Shown here: piece after piece, positions 24,949 through 33,160 of the stretch
How positions within the stretch are numbered: the stretch's first letter is position 1
How the letters are laid out: the number at the start of each line of letters is the position of its first letter
Assembly: GCF_002886255.1 (NCBI RefSeq)
Contig: NZ_KZ614149.1
Location: 2,728,001-2,792,000 of the forward strand
Origin: Alteribacillus bidgolensis
GTDB lineage: Bacteria; Bacillota; Bacilli; Bacillales; Marinococcaceae
Length of the DNA: 64,000 bases
Direction: 5' to 3'
The notes under the pieces: model-generated
What the model saw: only the letters and a program-made list of their open reading frames with translations
Told to the model about the DNA's origin: nothing
The model's database searches: none
Made by a program: the position numbers and the translations under genes

Positions 24949-25611
24949 ATGGGAGTTTACGAAAATATTAAACATGCCATCATTACGGAAGTGTATCCCC
25001 CTGGGTTTCGGTTAACAGAAGAAGCGCTGACAAAAGACTGGAACGTAAGCCGCACCCCCATCCGTGAAGCATTAAAAAAATTGGAGTTTGACGGGCTGAT
25101 TACTCCATTAAAACGAGGGTTTATTGTGCGGACGTTTTCCAAAGAAGATTTGCAGCAAGTCTACGATTTACGGGCGCTGCTTGAAAGTTATGCCGCCGCG
25201 CAGGCCGCTATGAATCGAACAGAGGAAGATATTCTATTTATTCAAGATGCCATTCGTGCATATGAAATAGCTATGGAAATAAAAGAAAAAGACATGGACC
25301 AAAATCAAGCCATTGTAGAAGCGAACAGCCGCTTCCATAGAGGTGTTATAAACGCAAGCTGCAATAATCATGTCCGTGATTTAATAGACAAAGTCGTCGT
25401 GCTGCCGCTTATGTTCCGCTCCTTCTATCATTTTGATCAAACGGATATTGATCAATCTTTTCAAATGCACAAAACCATCGCCCGAGCTATTGAAGAAAAT
25501 GATCCATACCGCGCCAAAAGTGCTATGGAAGAACATATTCTGCGCGGCCGTGATTTTGTCCTGCAGCATTACGAAAGCGATGCTACTACCGTTAGTCAAA
25601 CGATTGATTGA
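24949..25611 (+). CDS. GntR-family regulator with FCD domain
   Basis: A 220-residue regulator. The winged helix is at about residues 3-65: GFRLTEEALTKDWNVSRTPIREALKKLEFDGLI. It is followed by the helical FCD ligand domain with metal-site type residues in DLRALLESYAAA, SRFHRGVINASCNN and HKTIARAIEENDPYRA. GAGGTG precedes the ATG at 24949 by 6 bases; the in-frame ATG at 24931 contains it. It is divergent from the MFS-flavin reductase operon and flanked by two TTGTATAC-type palindromes, so it most likely controls that operon and itself in answer to an organic acid. Confidence 0.93.
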   Translation: MGVYENIKHAIITEVYPPGFRLTEEALTKDWNVSRTPIREALKKLEFDGLITPLKRGFIVRTFSKEDLQQVYDLRALLESYAAAQAAMNRTEEDILFIQDAIRAYEIAMEIKEKDMDQNQAIVEANSRFHRGVINASCNNHVRDLIDKVVVLPLMFRSFYHFDQTDIDQSFQMHKTIARAIEENDPYRAKSAMEEHILRGRDFVLQHYESDATTVSQTID

Positions 25612-25631
25612 TACAAATGTTCGCTTTTTGG

Positions 25632-25660
25632 GTGCTCTTTATCCGGAGCGCTCTTTTTTT
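25632..25660 (+). terminator. Terminator of the FCD regulator gene
   Basis: GTGCTC (25632-25637) pairs with GAGCGC (25646-25651), followed by a T-run at 25653-25660. Confidence 0.65.
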
Positions 25661-25959
25661 GTTTTGTTAGTAGCAGCGGTTATATATGGTACTTGGAAGG
25701 TTTGAATGGTGTGTGGAGAAGTAGCAGCAATGAGCTCGTTTGAATGCTTCTTTATGGTGCACTTTTCCAGGGTCTGGCCCGCCTTTTTTCGGAAGGGGAA
25801 AGATCTCTTTTTTGAAGTGTGAGCATAAGAGGAGTGGGTATGGGCCGGGTGGAAGCGTTTATGCGCTGTCTTTCCAAATTTTTGACTCCCTTTCTTACAT
25901 TTATGCGCCTTTTCATCCTGGCTTTTGTCAGTGAACATCATAACAGAACACTCTCTATG

Positions 25960-26041
25960 ACTTGATGTATTTATGCTTTCTTTTGAATCATTATGCGCCG
26001 CTTTTTCTCCTTTATGCCGCGCTTTTCTCTTTTTATGATCC
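25960..26041 (+). repeat. 82-bp direct repeat, copy 1
   Basis: Starts ACTTGATGTATTTATGC and ends TTTTTATGATCC. It is repeated almost without change at 26128-26210, 168 bases further on. Confidence 0.88.
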
Positions 26042-26127
26042 TCTTCTTTTTTTGGGCGTGTTTTCCATACAAAGGGTGGAGGAGCGTTTTTATTTTAGTA
26101 TCTGCATTCAATGTTTTTTGTGCGTTA

Positions 26128-26210
26128 ACTTGATGTATTTATGCTTTCTTTTGAATCATTTATGCGCCGCTTTTTCTCCTTTATGCCGCGCTTTTCTCTT
26201 TTTATGATCC
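26128..26210 (+). repeat. 82-bp direct repeat, copy 2
   Basis: Same sequence as 25960-26041 except for one added T (AATCATTTATG against AATCATTATG). The near identity points to a recent duplication of several spacer units. Confidence 0.88.
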
Positions 26211-26320
26211 GCTCTCTTTTTCAAGGAACCGGATATGGGCCAGGTGGAAGTATTTATGCGGTCTTTTTCCCGATTTATGACACCCTTTCCAAAATATATG
26301 CACCAGGGTTCTTCACCCCA

Positions 26321-26356
26321 AAAAAGGCCAGGCCCTCTCTTGCAGGGGGCCTGGCC
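26321..26356 (-). terminator. Strong terminator of the HpaC-like gene
   Basis: GGCCAGGCCC (26326-26335) pairs with GGGCCTGGCC (26347-26356); on the minus strand it is followed by six T residues. The stem is of the same GGCCTGGCCC type as the palindromes scattered in the repeat spacers. Confidence 0.75.
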
Positions 26357-26374
26357 CTTGAACGTCAAACTATG

Positions 26375-26875
26375 TTATTTTCCATAAAATTCAGCAGGGA
26401 TGGGACCGAAGCAGCGGCGATGATAAAGCATTGGGTCTTTTTCTTTATCAATTTGAATGTTTTGAACTTCCCCAATCAGAATCGTATGGTCGCCTGCTTC
26501 GACTTGCTTAAATGTCTTACATTCAAGCACGGCAAAAGCATCGGAGATTACCGGCAGGTTATGTTCAGAAATACTCCATTCACATGTACCAAAGCGGTCT
26601 GTATCCTTGCTCGCAAATGTTTTGCAAAGTTCTTGCTGCTCTCCGGCTAAAATGTGAACCGCAAAACCATCAGCTTGTTTAAAGGCACCGAGGGAAGACA
26701 CTTTATGATCAATCGACCAAAGCACGAGCAGCGGATCTATCGATACCGAAGCAAATGAGTTAACGGTTAAACCCACCGGCTCCCCTTTTTCATTACTGGA
26801 TGTAACGATGGTCACCCCGGTTGGATAATTCCCCATCGCTTCTTTAAATAATGTTTCTTTTTCTTGGGTTTGCAT
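26375..26875 (-). CDS. Flavin reductase, HpaC-like
   Basis: A 166-residue flavin:NAD(P)H reductase of the FMN-binding split-barrel family. Core motifs are GNYPTGVTIVTSSNEKGEPVGLTVNSFASVSIDPLLVLWSI near the N-terminus (read in two parts), the FAVHILAGEQQELCKTFA helix and a C-terminal LYHRRCFGPI. Such proteins feed reduced FAD or FMN to two-component aromatic hydroxylases, but no oxygenase gene is in sight. GGGAGGA lies before the ATG. It appears to be monocistronic. A more distant split-barrel flavin reductase is 3 kb away at 22817. Confidence 0.9.
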   Translation of the reverse strand: MQTQEKETLFKEAMGNYPTGVTIVTSSNEKGEPVGLTVNSFASVSIDPLLVLWSIDHKVSSLGAFKQADGFAVHILAGEQQELCKTFASKDTDRFGTCEWSISEHNLPVISDAFAVLECKTFKQVEAGDHTILIGEVQNIQIDKEKDPMLYHRRCFGPIPAEFYGK

Positions 26876-27052
26876 AATGTTTTCCTCCCTTATTCTTTTC
26901 TTGGCAGTAAAGCATACAATAAGATCTACTTATTTGATTGCTAAAGATTAACCCGCATTATTTACACTTCTTTGTTCACATGTTAAATTCCTGCTTTTTT
27001 ACGTCATGAATTGTCAAAAATTTTAATAAACGGAGAAGTCAGCTCCCTCCTA

Positions 27053-27259
27053 TTAGCTGTTTGCGATTTGCAGCTTGTTTTCTGCGGCGAGTTGTTTTAT
27101 TAATGCTTTCATTTGACGTTTTATGACAGCATCTCCGATAACGTCATCATTCTCTACAACAAGCGCGTCGATATGGTGCTGGCACAGCTTGCTTACATGC
27201 ACACGGTATCGGTTATTTAACGCACCCAGCAGCAGAAGTAACGGCTCATACGGTGAATT
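27053..27259 (-). pseudogene. Gene fragment, unrecognised
   Basis: A 68-codon open stretch ending at TAA (27053-27055), with a convincing protein-like sequence (YEPLLLLLGALNNRYRVHV, SKLCQHHIDALVVENDDV, ending in AENKLQIANS). There is no start codon with a ribosome binding site, and the frame is closed upstream by TAA (27260-27262). Probably the 3' end of a lost gene. I do not recognise the family. Confidence 0.35.
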
Positions 27260-27367
27260 TTATGATTAAGGTTGGAAAAGGGCGGCCTGCCTATGATATC
27301 GTTCAGCGAATTAGTATCAATACAGTATGACGAAACCAATTAGCTAAAGGTAAGGAATAAAGAATCG

Positions 27368-27604
27368 GTGGGTGCAGCGCATGAAAGCTGGATGTATATC
27401 TTCCATAACGAACTTGAAGACCGTGACTGCACGATTTATATGAAAAAAGAAACAAACAAACCAGAACAAATCGTTTTTTATGAAACTTGTCAGGTAGGCG
27501 ACATGCTTGGAACGAACCAGTGCTCCTGTGAGTACCACTTTGCCGATTATTACGGCAAACCAATATTGATTCTTCCGTTTGCTTTTATCCCTTTAACATG
27601 GTGA
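27368..27604 (+). pseudogene. Possible GTP cyclohydrolase II-like fragment
   Basis: A 78-codon frame opening with GTG. The segment FYETCQVGDMLGTNQCSC resembles the ribA zinc motif (in the family roughly HSECLTGDVFGS.RCDC), with two Cys of the motif retained. The part before it (WMYIFHNELEDRDC) could be the strand preceding it in that family. The rest of the enzyme is absent and the ribosome binding site is weak. I treat it as a decayed fragment; the resemblance is short. Confidence 0.3.
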
Positions 27605-27885
27605 ATATAGGTTAAGAAATCTATTAAGGTTTTCCGTCGTTCGGTGATGTCTTTTATTCCGGTTAACGACCATATTAAACAAATTTTCTCCGAATATGCC
27701 GAGACGAATTAAAGACATGCCCCATTACCTTATCCTGTATCCCGGAACCTTTGAACAAAAATGTTTCCGGGATTTTTTGCTTTTTCTGGGGAAAATGGGT
27801 GTTTGCCCCCCTATAAGAATCCATCCATGAAACGTCTAACCGGCATAGGATATTTAAGTCTAATGCAAAGGGGTGAATATAAAAT

Positions 27886-29139
27886 ATGGATGTGGATGAA
27901 AACAAACATTCAGGAGGAGAAGAACCTTTGAATAATACTATCACTACACTGCAGCGTGCTCTTAGAAGCAGTAACTTAGAGGATGCAAAAAAATTAGCTG
28001 TTAAAAAAGAAACGGCAAAGAACAATGACCATTTTGGGGTTTTGGTGTCCCCTAAAAACTTTAAAGCTCTATCAGAACAAAAGCCTCATTTTCGCACAAA
28101 AAAATTAATTAAAATTAATCATAAAGATGCTCGTTTCAAATTGTATTTTTTCTCTGTTAATTCGATTGATATACAAAATCAACTTATTACAGGGATATAT
28201 TATGACATTTCCGATGGTAAATGGAAAAAAGACATTTACCCTTATCCAAATTTCCTTTATCGACGAGGCGGTGTCTCTAAAAAATATAAAAGACGTTACC
28301 GTTCCTTTGTTCATCAATGCAAGAAAAAGGATACGTGTTTCTTAAACCCATCTTCCTTAGGAAACTGGGAGGTGTACAACTATTTTAATAGGATTGGGTC
28401 CTTGAAAAAATATTTACAAGAAACAATTTTATATAAGGAACCCGATGATTTATTTAACATGCTCGAAAAACACCGGATTGTCTATTTAAAAGGAATGACC
28501 GGCAGAAAAGCAAAAAATGTCACCCGGATTGAACAGACATCAGATCAACGTTACAGATTCAGGTATTACAATGCTTCCGATAAAAAAGTTCAAACGATCA
28601 CCTTTAAAAAACAAGAAGAAATGCTCTCTTTTATTAGTAATTTTTACAAAGGGAAACAGTTTATGATTCAAAAAGCGATTGATCTGCTAGAGATTAATAA
28701 TAGACGGATCGATTTACGCGCAGAACTGCAAAGAACGAGTACAGGGTCCATTTCCATTTGCGGAATCAGTGCCAGGTTAGGCAGAGCAAAATCCCCTGTC
28801 ACCACTCATGCAGATGCCATTAACATGGATGGTTTGTTTAAGTTTCTAAAATTGTCGCCTGCCGAAGAAGCAAGATTGGTAATTAAAATGGAAAACTTTT
28901 TATACAAAGTTTACCGAGAAACGGAAAATAAATATGGCACCTTCGCCGAAATGGGCATAGACTTTGCGCTCGACCAAGACCTTAATATTAAGTTTATTGA
29001 GTGTAACAGCCAAAGTGCGAAAGTGTCCTTATACAAAGCACATGGTGACAAAGCATTAGAGCAGTCTTTAATCAATGTATTATTATATGCGAAATCGATT
29101 CAAAGAGAAAAAAGAGCAAAAATGAAAAAGGCAAACTAG
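27886..29139 (+). CDS. YheC/YheD-family ATP-grasp protein (endospore coat-associated type), first copy
   Basis: A 417-residue protein of the YheC/YheD group, ATP-grasp-like proteins associated with the spore coat in Bacillus subtilis; the reaction is not known. The first 55 residues are a hydrophilic extension. The conserved core begins at HFGVLVSPKNF, with YPYPNFLYRRGGVSKKY, and later FMIQKAIDLLEINNRRIDLRAELQR and GIDFALDQDLNIKFIECNSQSAK, the ATP-grasp metal and nucleotide site. AAAGGGGTG precedes the ATG by 8 bases. It is followed 35 bases later by a second family member. Confidence 0.85.
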   Translation: MDVDENKHSGGEEPLNNTITTLQRALRSSNLEDAKKLAVKKETAKNNDHFGVLVSPKNFKALSEQKPHFRTKKLIKINHKDARFKLYFFSVNSIDIQNQLITGIYYDISDGKWKKDIYPYPNFLYRRGGVSKKYKRRYRSFVHQCKKKDTCFLNPSSLGNWEVYNYFNRIGSLKKYLQETILYKEPDDLFNMLEKHRIVYLKGMTGRKAKNVTRIEQTSDQRYRFRYYNASDKKVQTITFKKQEEMLSFISNFYKGKQFMIQKAIDLLEINNRRIDLRAELQRTSTGSISICGISARLGRAKSPVTTHADAINMDGLFKFLKLSPAEEARLVIKMENFLYKVYRETENKYGTFAEMGIDFALDQDLNIKFIECNSQSAKVSLYKAHGDKALEQSLINVLLYAKSIQREKRAKMKKAN

Positions 29140-29174
29140 CCGATTTTTCACTATGATTTGAAAGGAGGAAATCT

Positions 29175-30230
29175 ATGATAGGAATTATTTTACCAACTCG
29201 TGTGATGAAGCAGCTTATGCGAGGTGAAGAGCTTCATCCCACGGTACAATATTATAAAAAACTTTCCCGAAATAATAACGTTGACATTTGTTTTTATGCG
29301 ATGAAAAAACTATCTCTGAAAACCAAAGACGTAATGGGCTGGGTGTATTACCATGCAGAAAACAAACTCGTTAGGAAGAAATTCGCTGTTCCAAAAGTGA
29401 ACGTATACCGAGTTGGATCTTATTTAAGAAATAAAAAGTCTATTAAAAAAATAAAGCAGTTGAGGAAAAAAGAGGGCATCATGTTTTTTCACGCAGTCAC
29501 CAATTACGAACGAAGCAAATATAAAGTCTATCAATATTTAGCATCAAACCCAAAAACCGCCCCATTCTTACCAGAAACTTCCATGCTGTCGTATTCAACC
29601 ATGGTAAAAATGATTGACCGCTACAACAAGCTCTATATTAAACCGATCCGCAGCTCTAGAGGAAAAAACATTTATGTTTTGAAGAAAACAAAACAAGGCT
29701 TTACCATGACGCACGTCGCGAATTTTAAAGAGAAAAACGTAAAAATGGCCAGAGGCGAATTATATGACTTCTATCAAAAGACGTTTACCTCTCCTGAAAA
29801 GTTTCTCGTACAGGAAGGTATTGTTTCCGACGAATATAAAGGGAAAAAGTTTGACTTCAGAGTATCCCCGCAAAAAAATAAGAATGGCAAATGGCAGATA
29901 ACTGGAATGATTGCCAGAGTGGCCAAAAAATGTGACAACATTACTAACCTTGATCAAGGCGGGCGTGTCAAATATAAGTTAAAACATTTAACCACTAAGG
30001 AAGGACGCAGGAACATTAAAAAAGCAGCCCTTCGGATAGCGAAGACGATCGAAGCCAAATTTCCTCAAGTGATTGATTTAGGACTGGATATGGCCGTTGA
30101 TAAACAAGGAAATGCCTGGCTGATCGAGGCAAACTTCCGGCCCTACCGGCGCAGGATCAACATTAGGCATACCCGTATTCCTTTTGAATATGCGGTATGG
30201 TACCTTAAACAGCAAACAGCAGCAACGTAA
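29175..30230 (+). CDS. YheC/YheD-family ATP-grasp protein, second copy
   Basis: A 351-residue relative of the preceding gene. It shows VNVYRVGSYLRNKKSIKK, FLPETSMLSYSTMVKMI, the nucleotide-binding lysine region KLYIKPIRSSRGKNIYVL, FLVQEGIVSDEYKGKKFDFRV and the terminal ATP-grasp signature DLGLDMAVDKQGNAWLIEANF. It is shorter than the first copy, mainly at the N-terminus. AAAGGAGG lies 8 bases before the ATG. The two genes form one transcript, probably active in the mother cell during sporulation; I could not identify a SigE or SigK promoter with confidence. Confidence 0.85.
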   Translation: MIGIILPTRVMKQLMRGEELHPTVQYYKKLSRNNNVDICFYAMKKLSLKTKDVMGWVYYHAENKLVRKKFAVPKVNVYRVGSYLRNKKSIKKIKQLRKKEGIMFFHAVTNYERSKYKVYQYLASNPKTAPFLPETSMLSYSTMVKMIDRYNKLYIKPIRSSRGKNIYVLKKTKQGFTMTHVANFKEKNVKMARGELYDFYQKTFTSPEKFLVQEGIVSDEYKGKKFDFRVSPQKNKNGKWQITGMIARVAKKCDNITNLDQGGRVKYKLKHLTTKEGRRNIKKAALRIAKTIEAKFPQVIDLGLDMAVDKQGNAWLIEANFRPYRRRINIRHTRIPFEYAVWYLKQQTAAT

Positions 30231-30234
30231 AAGT

Positions 30235-30527
30235 GTGTGGGGCCTGACCCGGACGGGGGCCAGACCCCATACATTTTATTAACCGGTTTGGTTTTTGGGT
30301 TTGTGCAGCGTTTTGTCGCTGATTTGCATGGTTTCTGTTTCGGTATGAGCCATTTTTTTGGAGTTATGGGCATTTTCTCTTCCTTTATGTATCACGGGGC
30401 TGGAGCGGGAGGCGGTATGGGCCGTCCCTCATTGATTTGCATGGTTCCAACCTTGTTATGAGCCGCTTTTTGGAGTTATGAGCACTCTCCTTCTTTTTTG
30501 CCAAGCGGGGTCTAGCCCTCCATAATT
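30235..30527. repeat. Repeat-rich spacer after the YheC/YheD pair
   Basis: No gene. Begins with an imperfect palindrome GGGGCCTGACCC...GGGGCCAGACCCC (30239-30268). Two degenerate copies of a unit of about 62-65 bases follow (30320-30384 and 30433-30494), sharing TGATTTGCATGGTT, TTATGAGCC and TTTTTGGAGTTATG. Another GGGGTCTAGCCC core lies at 30507-30518. Confidence 0.65.
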
Positions 30528-30557
30528 AAAGCAGCCTAAATGGGAGCTGCTTTTTTT
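30528..30557 (+). terminator. Intrinsic terminator
   Basis: AAAGCAGC (30528-30535) pairs with GCTGCTTT (30546-30553) and a T-run continues to 30557. It faces the plus-strand YheC/YheD transcript, whose last gene ends 300 bases earlier. Confidence 0.65.
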
Positions 30558-30683
30558 ATTTATATTTTCGCTCCACCTTTATCGTCGATGTGATTCTCTT
30601 ATCAGCGAAAACTTTGTCACTTACGAGCGAAAAATGTCCCGATTCAAGCAATTTCAGCCAAACTATCAGCGAAAATAGAGTGT

Positions 30684-31865
30684 TTACCCTTTTCGAAAGA
30701 GCGGCAACTGTGCTATACGCTCACCTACTTCGCACAGTCTTTTTTCTGAATCAAGCAGTCCGACACGGACGTAGCCTTCCCCGTGTTCGCCAAATCCTCT
30801 ACCGGGTGCTGTCGCCACATGCGCTTGTTCTAGCAGCAGATCTGAAAATTGTTCGGATGTATAACCATCGGGAACCGGAAGCCAGGCAAAGAAAGTACCT
30901 TTGGGAGCTTTTATATCCCAGCCGATGGAACGTATTTTTTCAACAAATGCATTTCGTCTGGATTCGTATGTATCGACTAGTTGCCGGACAGGTTCCTGGT
31001 CGGCGGTCAGAGCATGGACAGCTGCTTCTTGAATGGCTCCAAATAAGCTGACATATAAATGATCTTGAATTAAATTAATAGCTTCTATTACAGATGAATT
31101 TCCAACAGCCATGCCTGTACGCCAACCGGCCATGTTGTATGTTTTCGACAGAGTGTACATTTCCACGCCAATATCCTTTGCTCCGTTTGATTGGAGAAAG
31201 CTCTGCGGCTTTGTCCCATCATAACCGATTGCACCGTACGCAAAATCATGCACCACACATATGTTGTGCCGTTTTGCCAGATCTACTGTTTTATCGAAAA
31301 AAGCCTTATCTGCTGTTGCAGCAGTTGGATTGTTCGGATAATTTAAAAATAATAGTTTCGCTTTTTTTAGTATTTTTTGGGGAATAATCGTATAATCCGG
31401 CAAAAACTGATTTTTCTCAAGCAGCGGCATGGTTTCTATGCTGGCGTTTGCTAGAGCAGTGCCGGATAAGTAATCAGGATAGCCTGGGTCTGGAAGGAGA
31501 GCTGTGTCTCCTTCATTTAAAAGGCACTGACTTATCTCAACCAAACCTGTTTTTGCACCAAACAAGATTGCTACTTCTGTCTCCGGATCTAGTTCTACAT
31601 CATATTCTCTTTTATAAAAATCCGCTGTTGCTTGTTTTAATTCCGAGCGGCCTCTGAATGGAGGATATTTGTGATTTTTCGGATTTTCTGCTGTTTGCTG
31701 TAGCATTTTTACAATATGCTGAGGAGTTGGCAGATCAGGATTTCCTTGACCAAGGTTTATGATATCGTGCCCTTGTGCCTTTAACCGTTCTACTTTTTTT
31801 ACTAAACCGGCAAAAAACTGCTCTGGCAGTCTTTTTAATGCCTTCGATTGCTCAAACTGCACCAC
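30684..31865 (-). CDS. mtnE: Class I/II aminotransferase, MtnE-like
   Basis: A 393-residue pyridoxal-phosphate enzyme that closely follows the Bacillus MtnE (YkrV) pattern, the transaminase that makes methionine from 2-keto-4-methylthiobutyrate in methionine salvage. Shared signatures are VINLGQGNPD-type GHDIINLGQGNPDLPTP, KYPPFRGRSELK, FLNYPNNPTAA, HDFAYGAIGYDG, the PLP lysine in TLSKTYNMAGWRTG and a C-terminal YVRVGLL. No other mtn gene and no S-box leader are nearby, so a general aminotransferase role remains possible. The ATG is GTGC-proximal with only a modest ribosome binding site (AAGGGAGAG). Confidence 0.8.
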   Translation of the reverse strand: MVQFEQSKALKRLPEQFFAGLVKKVERLKAQGHDIINLGQGNPDLPTPQHIVKMLQQTAENPKNHKYPPFRGRSELKQATADFYKREYDVELDPETEVAILFGAKTGLVEISQCLLNEGDTALLPDPGYPDYLSGTALANASIETMPLLEKNQFLPDYTIIPQKILKKAKLLFLNYPNNPTAATADKAFFDKTVDLAKRHNICVVHDFAYGAIGYDGTKPQSFLQSNGAKDIGVEMYTLSKTYNMAGWRTGMAVGNSSVIEAINLIQDHLYVSLFGAIQEAAVHALTADQEPVRQLVDTYESRRNAFVEKIRSIGWDIKAPKGTFFAWLPVPDGYTSEQFSDLLLEQAHVATAPGRGFGEHGEGYVRVGLLDSEKRLCEVGERIAQLPLFRKG

Positions 31866-31993
31866 GAAACTCTCTCCCTTTTTTAAGTTCTGTTTCTTTC
31901 AGTATGCCTATTTCTTGGAGAAATGAAAAGACTAGAAGAGAAAGATGATGGTTCTTTTTGACAAAATACAACTATTTCCCGGGAAATCCCTTG

Positions 31994-32773
31994 TTATTTC
32001 TCTTTATTTTCAGTAGCTTGATTACTAAAATAGTCGAGCAATGCTTCTGCCCATAATTTATTTCCGAGATCATTCGGGTGAATGCCGTCTACATTTAAAG
32101 TATCTCCTACAGTGATACTTGTTCTTTCATATATTTTGTCAAAATACGGCCAAAAATCTATATATTCCCAACCATTCTCTTTTATGTGTAATTCAGTTTC
32201 TTTCACATACTCTGGGTACGTCATACCATTGTTTGTGTATTTTTCTCCATTTCTTCGTTGGTTGGAAGGCTGAATGATAACGTGAGTTTCCGGCAGTTCT
32301 GATTCAAACGTTTCCATAATCGTATCTATATTTTCTTTCGTTGCCCGAATATCTAATCTTGAAAAATCATTTAGGGCTGCTGTTTCAAAGATAATTAAGG
32401 TTGGCTCATAAGCTGTGACTTCCTTTGTAATTCCTTCTTCGATAATATTTTTCGTAGAAAACCCATCCAGCCCAAAGTTTTTACTTTCTAGATCAGGGTA
32501 TTCTTGCTGAAGTACAGAGGTAAATCGCTCTGTCCATCGTTTGTCAGGTACGCTTGCCCCGGTTCCTTCTGTCACACTGCTTCCCACGAAAGCAATCTTT
32601 GTATCATTATGGAAACGGCCATCACCTTCGAAAGAAATCTGTTTTTCTTTTATAGGGGTGCCTTCAACAGAGGGACCACTTACGAATTTGTGTTGGTAGT
32701 AAACATATCCGCCAGTTAATACTGCTAAGACAGCTGCACCAAGGATAATGATTGTAGACGTTTTTTTCATCAT
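31994..32773 (-). CDS. SGNH/GDSL-type hydrolase, membrane-anchored
   Basis: A 259-residue lipase/esterase-like protein with one N-terminal hydrophobic segment (about residues 6-26) that probably anchors it outside the membrane. The SGNH blocks are clear: block I FVGSSVTEGTG with the nucleophile Ser, block III ALNDF with the Asn, and block V DGIHPNDLG with Asp and His. Family members hydrolyse acyl esters, including acetyl groups on wall polymers and polysaccharides. Monocistronic between the aminotransferase gene and a decayed region. No substrate can be assigned. Confidence 0.9.
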   Translation of the reverse strand: MMKKTSTIIILGAAVLAVLTGGYVYYQHKFVSGPSVEGTPIKEKQISFEGDGRFHNDTKIAFVGSSVTEGTGASVPDKRWTERFTSVLQQEYPDLESKNFGLDGFSTKNIIEEGITKEVTAYEPTLIIFETAALNDFSRLDIRATKENIDTIMETFESELPETHVIIQPSNQRRNGEKYTNNGMTYPEYVKETELHIKENGWEYIDFWPYFDKIYERTSITVGDTLNVDGIHPNDLGNKLWAEALLDYFSNQATENKEK

Positions 32774-32975
32774 GATTGCTCCTTCTAAAAGAGATCGATT
32801 TGCTACGTCCGTTGCTATACCCTTTGGTGTCTTCCATTAATCAGTAAGAATTTTCCTCCATCCTCATCTAACTAACATAATTATAAACATGTTATATTTT
32901 ATAGTGGTTAGATTTGTGCCTGGCCCTCACACTGTAAATAAAATAATTTGAAGATAGTCATTTACTAGACAGCAA

Positions 32976-33001
32976 AAAAGCTTCCCTTATTAGAAGCTTT
33001 T
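32976..33001 (-). terminator. Hairpin terminator of the decayed kinase gene
   Basis: AAAAGCTTC (32976-32984) and GAAGCTTTT (32993-33001) form a perfect stem, followed on the minus strand by TTTG. It lies 19 bases after the stop of the tyrosine-kinase remnant. Confidence 0.65.
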
Positions 33002-33019
33002 ATCACGTATATGCATGTA

Positions 33020-33154
33020 TTAAGAGTTGCCGTAATAGTAGTAATATTGCTGCTGTAATGCTTTTCGTTGATTTAAAACTGTGCCGAGGATAGCAGCAAC
33101 GGCTTTTTTCTAGTATTCTTTTGCTTTTAAACCAGCTTGCTTGTCAGTTTGGTA
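33020..33154 (-). pseudogene. C-terminal remnant of a bacterial tyrosine kinase (CapB/YwqD type)
   Basis: A 44-codon fragment reads TDKQAGLKAKEY, a TAG stop, then KKAVAAILGTVLNQRK and a tyrosine cluster YYYYYGNS before the final TAA (33020-33022). BY-kinases end exactly so, with ILGVVLN followed by a poly-Tyr autophosphorylation tail. The rest of the gene is gone; the terminator survives. It marks a lost exopolysaccharide regulation locus. The spacer 32774-32975 shows nothing further except a GTGCCTGGCCC core near 32916. Confidence 0.7.
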
Positions 33155-33160
33155 AATCAT

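Larger units (their letters stand above)
25740..26320. repeat. Repeat-rich, pyrimidine-biased spacer
   Basis: No gene is supported over 25661-26320. The plus strand is pyrimidine-rich and carries recurring units of about 20-24 bases built around TTTATGC or TTATGCGCC followed by a CT/T tract. GGTCTGGCCC lies at 25771-25780. The phrases TATGGGCCGGGTGGAAG (25840) and TATGGGCCAGGTGGAAG (26234) are duplicated. Similar material fills spacers at 30.2, 43.0 and 45.0 kb. Confidence 0.7.
26876..27885. other. Spacer with decayed gene fragments
   Basis: A kilobase with no intact gene between the HpaC-like gene and the YheC/YheD pair. It contains two protein-like fragments on opposite strands (27053-27259 minus, 27368-27604 plus). 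A hairpin CGGAAACATTTTTGTTC...CCGG type element lies near 27741-27775. Confidence 0.45.

Noticed and set aside
25960..26210. Direct repeats considered as a CRISPR array
   Set aside because: Only two long copies with degenerate internal units and unequal spacing; no cas genes nearby.
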